Source of the DNA: Verrucomicrobiota bacterium
GTDB lineage: Bacteria; Verrucomicrobiota; Verrucomicrobiia; Limisphaerales; J093
Assembly (NCBI GenBank): GCA_022710935.1
Contig: JAKLFY010000054.1
Coordinates: 1-43,357 of the forward strand
Direction: 5' to 3'
DNA: 43,357 nt
In this document: positions 16,168 to 24,483 of the stretch, piece after piece
How the letters are laid out: each line of letters opens with the position of its first letter
Numbering within the stretch: the stretch's first letter is position 1
Notes under the pieces: model-generated
The model's input: the letters and a program-made list of their open reading frames with translations, nothing else
The model's database searches: none
Told to the model about the DNA's origin: nothing
Position numbers and translations under genes: made by a program

Positions 16168-18117
16168 ATGAACTTGAATCTGTTTTGTGTCCGGGTGGTG
16201 GGTTGCGTGAGCCTGGCTTTCGCGGCCTTTGCCGAGTCGGTTGTCTTGCGCTACGAGAGCGCCCCGTCGCCGAACGGTCCCTGGACGCCGGTTGATTCGG
16301 CGGTCATGCATCATCTGCCCGACGGTGCGGCGTCGGTCCACAGCGCGTCGACTCAGGCGTACTTCCGGCTGCGGATCGAGTCTGACGTTGAGGGTCAAGC
16401 CTTGCAGGTGTTGCCGCTGGCCGAGGTTCCCGCGGCAACTCTCGAAGTGGCGCGTCGTCATGTCGAGGGTCTCTTGCGTCCGGCCGATTCCGCGGACGAC
16501 GATGATGTTGACGGATGGGCGGACGCTGAGTTTGGTCCTTTTGCCATTCTGTTATCCCGCGAAGGCGCCCCCTCCGGAGCGCCGGGGTACCTGGAACTCA
16601 AACTCGTCTCCGCGACTTCTGGCGAGCGCCCCCAAGAAGGGTATCTGCGGCAACTGTCGAACGAGCCGACCTCTGTGGATCGGGGGTACATCATTGTCTC
16701 TCTGGATCGGAGCGACCTGCCGGTGCTCGAGTACAACACCGAAGGGCCGACGCCCGTCGAGCGGTTGCTGCGGCGGTGCGGCGGCAAGACTCCCGCGCGG
16801 ATTGTGCGGTTCGGGCCGACGTTTTGGGCGGCCGAGGACGCTCGGGGGGGCCTGATCGCGAATCTGGGCACGGAGCCGTTCAAGATCCCGCACGATTTCG
16901 CGTCTGTGATGGAGGCGCGATTTGCGGGCGAGATCGACACCGCACGAGAGATCCTGGAGCTGCCGCCCGAGTTGAAGCTTCAACTATCGAGTTACGCCAG
17001 TTACGGCGAGCTCAAGGAGGACTACGAGTCCAGTCCGGTGCACAGGCTTCTGCGCGAGCGGCGGGCTGCCCATGCCGGATTGCAGTGGGACATCGAGGCG
17101 GGGAAGGTGCCGCCGATTCTCGAGTTACGGGTGGGCGAGACCAACCTGTTTCTCGGAGGGCGCGTGTTGGAGGATGTGGTGGTGCACTGGGAGGGCTTGC
17201 GGGAGTTGGCTGACGTGAGGCTGTTGCGGAGCGGATTCGAGGCGGTGGGGCGCCAGGCCGGCTCGGCTCCCTTGACGGTGCGGACCTCGCAGGGCCTCGA
17301 GGCTTACGTTTTGCGCGTGAGCGCTCGGGGCGCAGGTTTGGCGTCCGTCGAGCTCGCCTCGGGCGAGCCTTTCTGGCGGACGAAGACCTGGTGGGCTGGC
17401 GGGTGGGGCGACCAGATGCATTACTATCAGCTCAAGGATTCGGACTGGTGCGAGTTGGTCGGGTGCGGGCCCACGGCGGTGGCGATGCTGCTTGGTTACT
17501 GGGATCGCCGGGGTGTACCCAGCGCGTTTTACACGGGGATTGTCGGGTCGGCTGAATTCGATTCACTACGGCTCAGCGATGCCCCTCAGGAGATCGACAC
17601 AGCGAACCGGAAGGCGGTTTTGCGCAAGGTGTATCATCAGCTTCACGACTTGTGCGATGTGATCTGCCCGCCGTTCACGGATTCCGGGGCGACGTGGCCG
17701 GGCGACTTGATCGAGGGATTCGCCGGCTACCTCCACCCTGTGTCGAGTTCGAGCGGAATGGCCTCCCTGCTCTATGGAAAGGGCAACCGATTGGTGAATT
17801 ACTCGTGCTCCTGGGCGTGGGACGGGTGGGGCGACGACTGGCAGGTGTCGGGCGTGCGTGTGGCCAACGGCATCAAGGATGGCCGTCCGGGGATTATTGG
17901 CCTGGGCTGGCTCTGGCACTATGGCGTGGCGTATGGGTATCGTCGCAAGGAGTACGTCGTGCCCTATCCCGGTGGCGAGACTGTGATCCAGGTCAAGCGC
18001 TACTTCCGTGTCAACGAAGGCTGGTCCGATTTCAAGCCTTCGTGGTACAACGCGCACGACGTCTTCCTCGGCCTGACTGCGAACATGACGCAAGCGCGGA
18101 CTCCGCAGATGCCGTAG
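16168..18117 (+). CDS. Secreted C39-like (papain-fold) cysteine peptidase
   Basis: A 649-residue protein with a short signal peptide (VGCVSLAFAAFA). Residues about 25-72 are a 'GPW' fibronectin-like module (YESAPSPNGPWTPV, FRLRI), usually C-terminal in this group but N-terminal here. The catalytic-type region is near the end: WCELVGCGPTAVAMLLGYWD with candidate nucleophile Cys433, LGWLWHYGVAYGY with candidate His584, and RYFRVNEGW with candidate Asn616. This Cys-His-Asn order and the GCGPTA context match C39-like peptidases. The 350-residue middle is not recognised and might act as a propeptide. A substrate is unknown. The TAG stop leads into CCGGATCTCTCA, a REP-like arm. Confidence 0.75.
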   Translation: MNLNLFCVRVVGCVSLAFAAFAESVVLRYESAPSPNGPWTPVDSAVMHHLPDGAASVHSASTQAYFRLRIESDVEGQALQVLPLAEVPAATLEVARRHVEGLLRPADSADDDDVDGWADAEFGPFAILLSREGAPSGAPGYLELKLVSATSGERPQEGYLRQLSNEPTSVDRGYIIVSLDRSDLPVLEYNTEGPTPVERLLRRCGGKTPARIVRFGPTFWAAEDARGGLIANLGTEPFKIPHDFASVMEARFAGEIDTAREILELPPELKLQLSSYASYGELKEDYESSPVHRLLRERRAAHAGLQWDIEAGKVPPILELRVGETNLFLGGRVLEDVVVHWEGLRELADVRLLRSGFEAVGRQAGSAPLTVRTSQGLEAYVLRVSARGAGLASVELASGEPFWRTKTWWAGGWGDQMHYYQLKDSDWCELVGCGPTAVAMLLGYWDRRGVPSAFYTGIVGSAEFDSLRLSDAPQEIDTANRKAVLRKVYHQLHDLCDVICPPFTDSGATWPGDLIEGFAGYLHPVSSSSGMASLLYGKGNRLVNYSCSWAWDGWGDDWQVSGVRVANGIKDGRPGIIGLGWLWHYGVAYGYRRKEYVVPYPGGETVIQVKRYFRVNEGWSDFKPSWYNAHDVFLGLTANMTQARTPQMP

Positions 18118-18210
18118 CCGGATCTCTCATCAACGAATGGATGCATCGGAAATCCGGGGCGGATGGCAGCCTCTTTCGCTGACACCGGCTTCGCGTTGAG
18201 CAAGAGTGGT

Positions 18211-18238
18211 GAGACATGCGCGCTAGCTCGCATGTCTC
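18211..18238. repeat. Short palindrome, REP-family variant
   Basis: GAGACATGCG (18211-18220) pairs exactly with CGCATGTCTC (18229-18238) around an 8-nt loop. AGCTCGCATGTCTCA is close to the arms of the other REP-like palindromes. It lies just downstream of the peptidase gene and could act as a terminator. Confidence 0.65.
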
Positions 18239-18300
18239 AGCGACTTGTGACCACGGCGAAGCCGAAAACTCGAAGACTTGGACCCCTGTGGGATCGAAGA

Positions 18301-18345
18301 AGCCCGGAAACTCGTGTCACCGTCCTGACATGAGACTTCCGGGCT
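18301..18345. repeat. REP-like palindrome between convergent genes
   Basis: AGCCCGGAAACTCGTGTCA (18301-18319) pairs, with a few mismatches, with TGACATGAGACTTCCGGGCT (18326-18345). It sits between the convergent gene ends at 18117 and 18515. The remainder of that gap shows no gene. Confidence 0.75.
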
Positions 18346-18514
18346 GTCTGCCCCCGGTTTCTGTACAGCACCCCCGTTCCGTGCTCGATCCTCAGTGTCC
18401 CTCCTCCCTTTGCCTCGCAAGCACACTAGGGAGCGAGGCGTGGGAGGAGGGACTGGTCGAGGGCTGGGTTTGCCAATACGACTTGGTGTTGCGTTGGGTC
18501 CGAGGCGCGACTCG

Positions 18515-21500
18515 CTAAGGTTTGGCGGCGCGCAGGAACACGGCCTGTTCGGTGCCGATGGGCACGGTGATCGGGGTGTTCGCGCCCGCCTGGGTTGTCC
18601 ACGGACCGTTGATCGAAGGTGCGGTCTGCAGTTCGAATCCGGCCGGCAGCGGTTGCGGGTCGGACGTGATGGTCAGGTTGTTGCCCGAGCGGGCGACGCT
18701 GAGCGTGACTGTTGGCTGTGGCGACGCGGTGCGGGCCCGGTAGGCCTTGAGGGCTGCCGGATTCGATGTGTCGTTGATCAGGATCTTCTCGCCGGAGGGA
18801 GTGACGGTGAACCACTCGAGGTTGGCGCCACCGCCGCCTTCGAACCAGACGCATCGGAACGGATACACGCCCGCCTTGGGGACAGTGAAGGCGAAGATCG
18901 TGTCGGCGGACCCTCGTCCGACGTCGGCCACGCCCAGGGCCGGCGTGTCGTCCGGTGTGAGCGAGGCGATCAGTTCACTGCCCAAGCCTGTCTTGATCTT
19001 GTCGCCATCGGGCATCGAGATCATGACTGCGGGAATGTCCTGGTATCCGGCCACGCCTGCGCCCATTTCGATCGGGAACACGCCTTCGGGCCAGGTCGTG
19101 AGATCATCGCTGCGGTTATTCACAACGACCACCGCGATGGCGCCGGCGTCCTTGGCTGCCCTGATCTTGGCGGTGAATTCGCAGGTGCCGCGGTCGACCA
19201 GAGCGATGTTCCCGCTCAGAGCGGCGGCGTTCACCGGTTCGGTGCATCCGTCAGCCGGGTCCATGTACACCAGCTTGGCGCTGATGGGAGCGGTGAACGG
19301 CTTGGCCGTGGCTGCGGGGGCCACGGCTGTATGGTAACTGCCCGCGGCCGAGGGTGCGCCACTCACGACGAGGGAGAGGTTGTTGGCCGGCGGTGTGTCG
19401 CCCACGTTGACGCGGAAGCCGTCATCGCTGTTGACGCCCATCTGATAGAACCCGGCGGCAGGGAACTCGAGGTAGGCGATGACTTCGGCTGCGATATTGT
19501 CGGTATTGTATGTGGTGTTCCCCGTGCCGGGGATGCCCGGGATCGGCTTATCGGGCCGGCTGGGGGTGCTGCCCGTCTGGAAACTGCCGATTTCGGCTGT
19601 CGCGTGGTCTTGATTCCAATTGACGAGGTCGACGTTGAACGCGCCGTCGACCGCGGTGGTCATGTCGGCCACGTTGGGCCCGATAATTCCGGCCAGCTCC
19701 TGCTCGGCCCGCCGGACATAGTTGAGGAGCCCCACCGTGCCCAGTTGGTCGATCTGCCAAACGCGCGCCTTGAGACCTGGCTTGGTCGAGTCGCCGGTCC
19801 CGGGCGCGGTCCAGAGGTCAGTGCCGACCGCTTCGAAGGTCCCGACGGTGAACTGCCATTCGAGCGTTTCCTGTGCGGTTCCCTCGCCCGGGTAGGTGAG
19901 GGTGGCCTTGTGAGTGGAGCCGACTTCGAAGTAGGGATCGGGGACAAAGCTGACATCGGAGAGCCGGCCAGTCTTCGCAAACGTGAAACTCACCGGTGCG
20001 TCATCCACCTTGAGGCTCACTTTGCTTTGGTCCCAGACGACCGTGCCGTCCATGTGGCGCACATAGATGAGGTCAGGACGCGCCGTCTGGGAGTTGGGCG
20101 CGGGCACGATGGACGTAAACATCCCCGCGGCGGGGAAGTCGTCGAAAGACCAGTACGCGGTGAGTTTGTCCGCGGCGGGGAGCGCCGTGGGCGCCGTGCC
20201 GCCGGCGAGCTGGCCGATTGTGGCTTCGCTCAAGGCGGTTCCGAAGATGGCGAAGTCGTCGATGACACCGCTCATGCGGTTCACTCCCGGAGCGCTGGCG
20301 CCGATGAACAGCTCGGTGAAGTCGGTTGGCAGCGGATCGGTGTTGGCGCCAATGAGGAAGTACTGGCCGTCGATCCAGATTTCCTTGGTCGAGAGGTTCT
20401 TCTGGAAGACGAAGTGATGCCAGTCGTTCCACCATGAGACCTCGCCCGAGTAGTAGGCGAAGGTGTTGATGTTGGCGTAGATGCGTTCGGTTGCGGCGCC
20501 GCAGCAGCCGGACGTGTCGAAGTAGATCTCGCTGGTGCTCCACGGGACGTGCGCCTGGAAACCGCGCTGGTCGGCGGCGCTCGAGGGCGAGTTGGCCCAG
20601 AAGGCGGATCCGGCCTCGATGGCGGGCTTCTTGAGCCAGAACGCGAAGCACATCACATCGTTCTGGGCCAGGGCGTTGAGGAACGTTGCGTCGTGGACTC
20701 GGACCGGACCGGTCAGGTTGCCGAAGTCGGCGCCCAGATCTCCCGGCTGGCCAGTGCGGCCTCCGGCGTCCGCGGTGAAGGTCGAGCCATCGAGGAAGGT
20801 ACCGATCCGGGATGCCACGACGTCCTTGGTGTACGGGCCGACGAGGAAACTCCATTCCGCGGTGACCGGTGTTCCCGCGTCACCGGGGTAGGTGAGTGAC
20901 ACTGTGTGGGTGGTGTGCCCGGTGAACGGAGGGGTGGGGACGTAGGTCAGTGTGGCCGTGATCGCGTCTTTGTTGAAATCGGGCGTCACTGTGGCGCCGT
21001 CCACTTTGAGGGTCACATTGCCAGCCGCCCAGGGGACCACGCCATCGACATGGACGATCCGGATCAGGTTGGGGGCGGCGCCCGTGGCGTTCGGAGCCGG
21101 GCTGACGGAGAGGAAGATGCCCTCGCCCGGAACGTCGTTGAAATCCCAGTAGGCCGTGAGTTTATCGCTGGCCGGCAAAGCGGTTGGAAGCGTGCCGCTG
21201 TAGAGTTGGGCGATCGTCGCCTCGCTCAGCGCCGTGCCGTAGATCGAGAAGTCATCGACCAGCGCATGGAACAGACCGGCGCCGGTGCCGTCGGACCCGA
21301 TGTACATGTCGGTGAAGTCGGTCGGCAACTTGGCGGCCGCGATGCCCGGGTTGGCGGTCTCCTGGTCCAGGAACAACTGGCCGTCGATCCAGATCTGCTT
21401 GTCAGCGCCTTTTTTGACGAAGACGAGGAAGTGCCACGTCAGCCAATCGCCCGACCAGCCGGTCCAGTTGTCCACGTTGGCGTTGATGCGCTGGGGTGCG

Positions 21501-21934
21501 GCGCAGCAGCCGGCGGTATCGAAGTAGACGTTGTTGTTGCTCCAGGGGATGTGGGCCTGAAAACCGCGCGTGCCTTCGCTGCTCGAAGGCGAGTTCATCC
21601 AAAAGCCCGAGCCGTCGGCGGTGTCGTACTTGTAGACCCAGAGCGCAACCGACATCTCGTCATTCTGGGCAAGAGCATTCAGGAACGTGGCGTCCTGAAC
21701 GTACACCGGCCCGGTGCCCATCCCGAAGTCCACCGCGCGATCCCCGGCTTGCCCGGTGTGGCCGAGGCCATCCGGCGTGAAGATGGAGCCGCCCCGAAAG
21801 ACGCCGACGCGGGAGGCGACTTTGTCTTTCGTGGAGAGGACGGGGATTTGGGCTTGCGTCACGCCGACGACAAAACATGCCGTCACAGCGGCGAGCAGGC
21901 CGAGGGGTATGATTCGATTGGTTGGGGTTTTCAT
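18515..21934 (-). CDS. Large secreted LamG protein with PA14-like and PA domains
   Basis: The protein has 1139 residues from ATG 21934 with a signal peptide (IIPLGLLAAVTACFVVGVTQ). Two homologous LamG-type modules (about 36-290 and 368-600) share DATFLNALAQND, RGFQAH(I/V)PWS, YFDT.GCC and IWIDGQ.FL, followed by LTAYW.F(N/D)D and a short linker domain each. From about 721 a PA14-like jelly roll starts (KPGLKARVWQIDQLG, AAGFYQMGVNSDDGFRVNVG), is interrupted at about 886-968 by a protease-associated (PA) domain (GNIALVDRGTCEFTAKIRAA, GAIAVVVVNN), and resumes (VPKAGVYPFRCVWFEGGGGA). A fibronectin-like 'GPW' module ends the chain. No catalytic domain is seen; carbohydrate or cell-surface binding is inferred. 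Confidence 0.88.
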   Translation of the reverse strand: MKTPTNRIIPLGLLAAVTACFVVGVTQAQIPVLSTKDKVASRVGVFRGGSIFTPDGLGHTGQAGDRAVDFGMGTGPVYVQDATFLNALAQNDEMSVALWVYKYDTADGSGFWMNSPSSSEGTRGFQAHIPWSNNNVYFDTAGCCAAPQRINANVDNWTGWSGDWLTWHFLVFVKKGADKQIWIDGQLFLDQETANPGIAAAKLPTDFTDMYIGSDGTGAGLFHALVDDFSIYGTALSEATIAQLYSGTLPTALPASDKLTAYWDFNDVPGEGIFLSVSPAPNATGAAPNLIRIVHVDGVVPWAAGNVTLKVDGATVTPDFNKDAITATLTYVPTPPFTGHTTHTVSLTYPGDAGTPVTAEWSFLVGPYTKDVVASRIGTFLDGSTFTADAGGRTGQPGDLGADFGNLTGPVRVHDATFLNALAQNDVMCFAFWLKKPAIEAGSAFWANSPSSAADQRGFQAHVPWSTSEIYFDTSGCCGAATERIYANINTFAYYSGEVSWWNDWHHFVFQKNLSTKEIWIDGQYFLIGANTDPLPTDFTELFIGASAPGVNRMSGVIDDFAIFGTALSEATIGQLAGGTAPTALPAADKLTAYWSFDDFPAAGMFTSIVPAPNSQTARPDLIYVRHMDGTVVWDQSKVSLKVDDAPVSFTFAKTGRLSDVSFVPDPYFEVGSTHKATLTYPGEGTAQETLEWQFTVGTFEAVGTDLWTAPGTGDSTKPGLKARVWQIDQLGTVGLLNYVRRAEQELAGIIGPNVADMTTAVDGAFNVDLVNWNQDHATAEIGSFQTGSTPSRPDKPIPGIPGTGNTTYNTDNIAAEVIAYLEFPAAGFYQMGVNSDDGFRVNVGDTPPANNLSLVVSGAPSAAGSYHTAVAPAATAKPFTAPISAKLVYMDPADGCTEPVNAAALSGNIALVDRGTCEFTAKIRAAKDAGAIAVVVVNNRSDDLTTWPEGVFPIEMGAGVAGYQDIPAVMISMPDGDKIKTGLGSELIASLTPDDTPALGVADVGRGSADTIFAFTVPKAGVYPFRCVWFEGGGGANLEWFTVTPSGEKILINDTSNPAALKAYRARTASPQPTVTLSVARSGNNLTITSDPQPLPAGFELQTAPSINGPWTTQAGANTPITVPIGTEQAVFLRAAKP

Positions 21935-22246
21935 GGTGTTAGGGTTGACTTTGCATTCATGACAAGAGGCTGGCGAGCTTCGCACTTCCGATTGCCTGGT
22001 CCACGAGCCGTCGCGGCGGAATAACAGGCCGCTCGATCGAGTGGCAGAGCCGTTGTCGTGGAGTCGAGGTGAGACTGATCACCGCGGGACGCGAATGCAA
22101 TACAAAACGACATATAAAATGAGCGGCGAACAACCAGCCGTTCATGGCAGGTCCCGCATCACGCCCGAAGATGGCGGAAGAGGGCCTGCGTTTGTCTTGC
22201 TGCTTTCCGCTTGAGTGGCACGGGGCGCGGGAGCAGGTTCGACGTC
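21935..22246. other. Divergent promoter region of the LamG protein and the ABC exporter
   Basis: This gap separates two divergent genes. An AT-rich patch around 22099-22120 includes TATAAAAT (22113-22120), a possible -10 on the plus strand, but no matching -35 is evident. A TTG at 22211 could extend the ABC ATPase by 12 residues. Confidence 0.3.
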
Positions 22247-23179
22247 GTGCCACTTCTCGAAGTCAACCATCTGGTCAAAGCCTTCGCGACCGTGCGCGCG
22301 GTGGATGACGTGAGCTTCCGGCTCGAACCGGGCGAGATCTACGGGCTGCTCGGCCCGAATGGGGCGGGCAAGACCACGACCCTTTCGATGATCTGCGGCC
22401 TGCTCAAGCCGGACGCAGGGGACGTGACCGTGGACGGATCGAGCTTCTGGAACAATCCGCGGCGCGCGCAGCGGATCATGGGCGTGGTGCCTCAGGAGGT
22501 GGCGCTGTACGAGGAACTGACCGGACGCGAGAACCTCGAGTTCTGGGGTCGGATGGCCGGACTCGAGTCCGCCACGGCAAAGGCCCGCGCGGGCGAGCTC
22601 CTCGAGGCCCTCTCGCTCGCCGATCGCGCCAGGGACACCGTGAAGAAGTACTCGGGCGGCATGAAACGCCGCATCAACCTCGGTGTCGCGCTCATGCACC
22701 GTCCGCGGCTGCTGCTGCTGGATGAACCGACGGTGGGCATCGATCCCCAGGCGCGGGCGAACATTCTCGAATTCATCCGCCGGTTATGTGGCGAGGGAAC
22801 GGGGATTCTGTACACGACGCATTACCTCGAAGAAGCGGAGCAGTTGTGCGCGCGGATCGGCATCATCGACCACGGGCGGCTGCTCGCCGAGGGCACGCTG
22901 GGGCAGCTTCAGGAGCGGCTCGGGGGCGATCGCCTGTTTGTCCTCGAAGGCGATCTCGCCGGCGCGCAGGCCGAGGCGTGGCCGGGCTTTCCCGAGCGTT
23001 TCCGCAAGCTGCAGCAGACCGATCGCCAGCTCATCGTGGCCGCGCTCGGCACTCGCGACCCGGCCGAGTGCCTTCGCGACCTCCTGGCCTTTCCCGTCCA
23101 TGCGGAGAACGTCACCGTCAAGCGGCCCAGCCTGAACGACGTGTTTCTTCAACTCACCGGGCGCGACCTTCGCGAATGA
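22247..23179 (+). CDS. ABC exporter ATP-binding protein
   Basis: The protein has 310 residues from GTG 22247 (VPLLEVNHLVKAFATVRAVD); a TTG at 22211 would add 12. Walker A GLLGPNGAGKTT, Q-loop VVPQEVALY, signature KYSGGMKRR, Walker B LLLLDEPTVGID and switch YTTHYLEEAEQL are all intact. It belongs to the drug/ABC-2 exporter class (CcmA-like). The C-terminal about 90 residues (ending RPSLNDVFLQLTGRDLRE) are the usual extension of this class. Its TGA overlaps the ATG of the first permease (ATGA), and that gene overlaps the second in the same way, so the three form a coupled operon. Confidence 0.95.
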   Translation: MPLLEVNHLVKAFATVRAVDDVSFRLEPGEIYGLLGPNGAGKTTTLSMICGLLKPDAGDVTVDGSSFWNNPRRAQRIMGVVPQEVALYEELTGRENLEFWGRMAGLESATAKARAGELLEALSLADRARDTVKKYSGGMKRRINLGVALMHRPRLLLLDEPTVGIDPQARANILEFIRRLCGEGTGILYTTHYLEEAEQLCARIGIIDHGRLLAEGTLGQLQERLGGDRLFVLEGDLAGAQAEAWPGFPERFRKLQQTDRQLIVAALGTRDPAECLRDLLAFPVHAENVTVKRPSLNDVFLQLTGRDLRE

Positions 23180-24483
23180 AGCCTGGATTTCAGATTACTC
23201 CTGCAAGGGGTGGGAAATCCGGGCTGGGTGTGCTCCTGGCCAAGGATCTGCGGCGGGCGCGTCGCAATCCGCTCCCGTTTCTGATTCACCTGACGGTCCC
23301 GCTGGTGATCACAGCGCTCCTGGGCCTGGTGTTTGGCGGCGGCGGGGGCGGCACGTCCAGCGGCCCGGGCAAGATCAAATTCGCCATCGTGGACGAGGAT
23401 GATTCGGTGGTGACCCAGTTCCTGCGCGGCGCCGTGAACCAGGGGCGGGCGGCCGAGCGGCTGCAGCCGGTGTTTCTCGATCGAACGAACGGGCTTGCGC
23501 AGGTCACGGGCAATGAACTGAGCGCGGTGATCATCATTCCCGCCGGGTTCACCCGCAATTATCTCACGGCGTCGGCGCCCGTGACGATCGAGTTGGTCAA
23601 GAACCCGGCGCAGTCCATCTACCCGGCGGTGATCGAGGAACTGCTGGGCGCGCTCGAGACCGGGTTGAACGCCCTGTCACGCAACTTTGCCGATGAACTG
23701 ACGCTCTGGAGCCGGGTGTTTGACAGGCCGGGCGGACCGGACTTTCGGGTCGTGGCGGACCAGATCGTGAAGACCGGCGAGAAGATCGAAGCCATCGGGG
23801 GTTTCGTGAATCCGCCCCGCGTCAGCTACGAGAAGGAAACGCGCGACGAGGAGACCTCGGCGAAGGGGCCCGGATTCAACCTGTTCGCGTTCCTGTTGCC
23901 CGGGCTGGCGGGCATGTTCCTCCTCTTTCTCGCGGAGGTGTCGGTGCGGGACGTGTACCGGGAGATTCGGCTGCGGACATTCGAGCGGTTCTGCACGCTG
24001 CCCCAGAGCATCCGGTTGTTTGTCGGCGGCAAGGTGGCGGTGGCGGTCGTGATCCTGCTCCTGGGCGCGGCCATCATGCTCGGCGGCGGCGGTCTGATCC
24101 TGCGCATCGATTGGCGCGCGCCGGCAGCCATGGCGCTGGTGGGGGCCAGCTACGCGCTATTCGCCGTGGGCTTCATGATGTTGTTGGCGTCCATCGCGCA
24201 GACGGAGGGCCGTGCCGACGCCTTGGGCAACGTCGTCGCGATGGCGCTTGGCCTGGTTGGCGGGTGTGCGTTTCCCGCCGATGCCCTGCCGACTTTCATG
24301 CGCGAACATCTGACCCCGTTGATGCCGCCCAACTGGTTCGTCGAGGCCATCCGCGGGCTGCAGTCCGGGGCGGACGCGGCGTGGCCATGGGCGGCGGTCA
24401 AGCTGGCGGTTTTCGGGGTGGCGCTCGCCATCATTGCGGCGTGGGTGCTCGAGCGAAAGCTCCGGACAGGAGTGCGCGCATGA
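23176..24483 (+). CDS. ABC-2 exporter permease, first subunit
   Basis: A 435-residue permease. The start at ATG 23176 overlaps the ATPase stop. An N-terminal span (FLIHLTVPLVITALLGLVFG) is followed by a large extracytoplasmic domain of about 190 residues (IKFAIVDEDDSVVTQFLRGA; LSAVIIIPAGFTRNYL), then five or six spans with the ABC-2 loop REIRLRTFERFCTLPQSI and the end FPADALPTFMREHLTPLMPP-NWF. This is the YhgE/DrrB-like ABC2_membrane_3 layout. Codons 2-16 are made by a REP-like palindrome, so the original N terminus may have been different. The substrate is unknown. Confidence 0.92.
   Translation: MKPGFQITPARGGKSGLGVLLAKDLRRARRNPLPFLIHLTVPLVITALLGLVFGGGGGGTSSGPGKIKFAIVDEDDSVVTQFLRGAVNQGRAAERLQPVFLDRTNGLAQVTGNELSAVIIIPAGFTRNYLTASAPVTIELVKNPAQSIYPAVIEELLGALETGLNALSRNFADELTLWSRVFDRPGGPDFRVVADQIVKTGEKIEAIGGFVNPPRVSYEKETRDEETSAKGPGFNLFAFLLPGLAGMFLLFLAEVSVRDVYREIRLRTFERFCTLPQSIRLFVGGKVAVAVVILLLGAAIMLGGGGLILRIDWRAPAAMALVGASYALFAVGFMMLLASIAQTEGRADALGNVVAMALGLVGGCAFPADALPTFMREHLTPLMPPNWFVEAIRGLQSGADAAWPWAAVKLAVFGVALAIIAAWVLERKLRTGVRA
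23180..23225. repeat. REP-like palindrome inside a coding start
   Basis: AGCCTGGATTTC (23180-23191) and GAAATCCGGGCT (23214-23225) are inverted copies with one mismatch and a 22-bp spacer. They encode permease residues 2 to about 17 in frame. The arms match the intergenic REP family. Confidence 0.7.

Noticed and set aside
11746-18345. The spaced palindromes as a CRISPR array
   Set aside because: Copies are thousands of bases apart, orientation varies, and there are no regular spacers or cas genes.
18395-20437. A 680-codon plus-strand frame opposite the LamG gene
   Set aside because: Same antiframe effect; the minus-strand product carries clear LamG and PA motifs.
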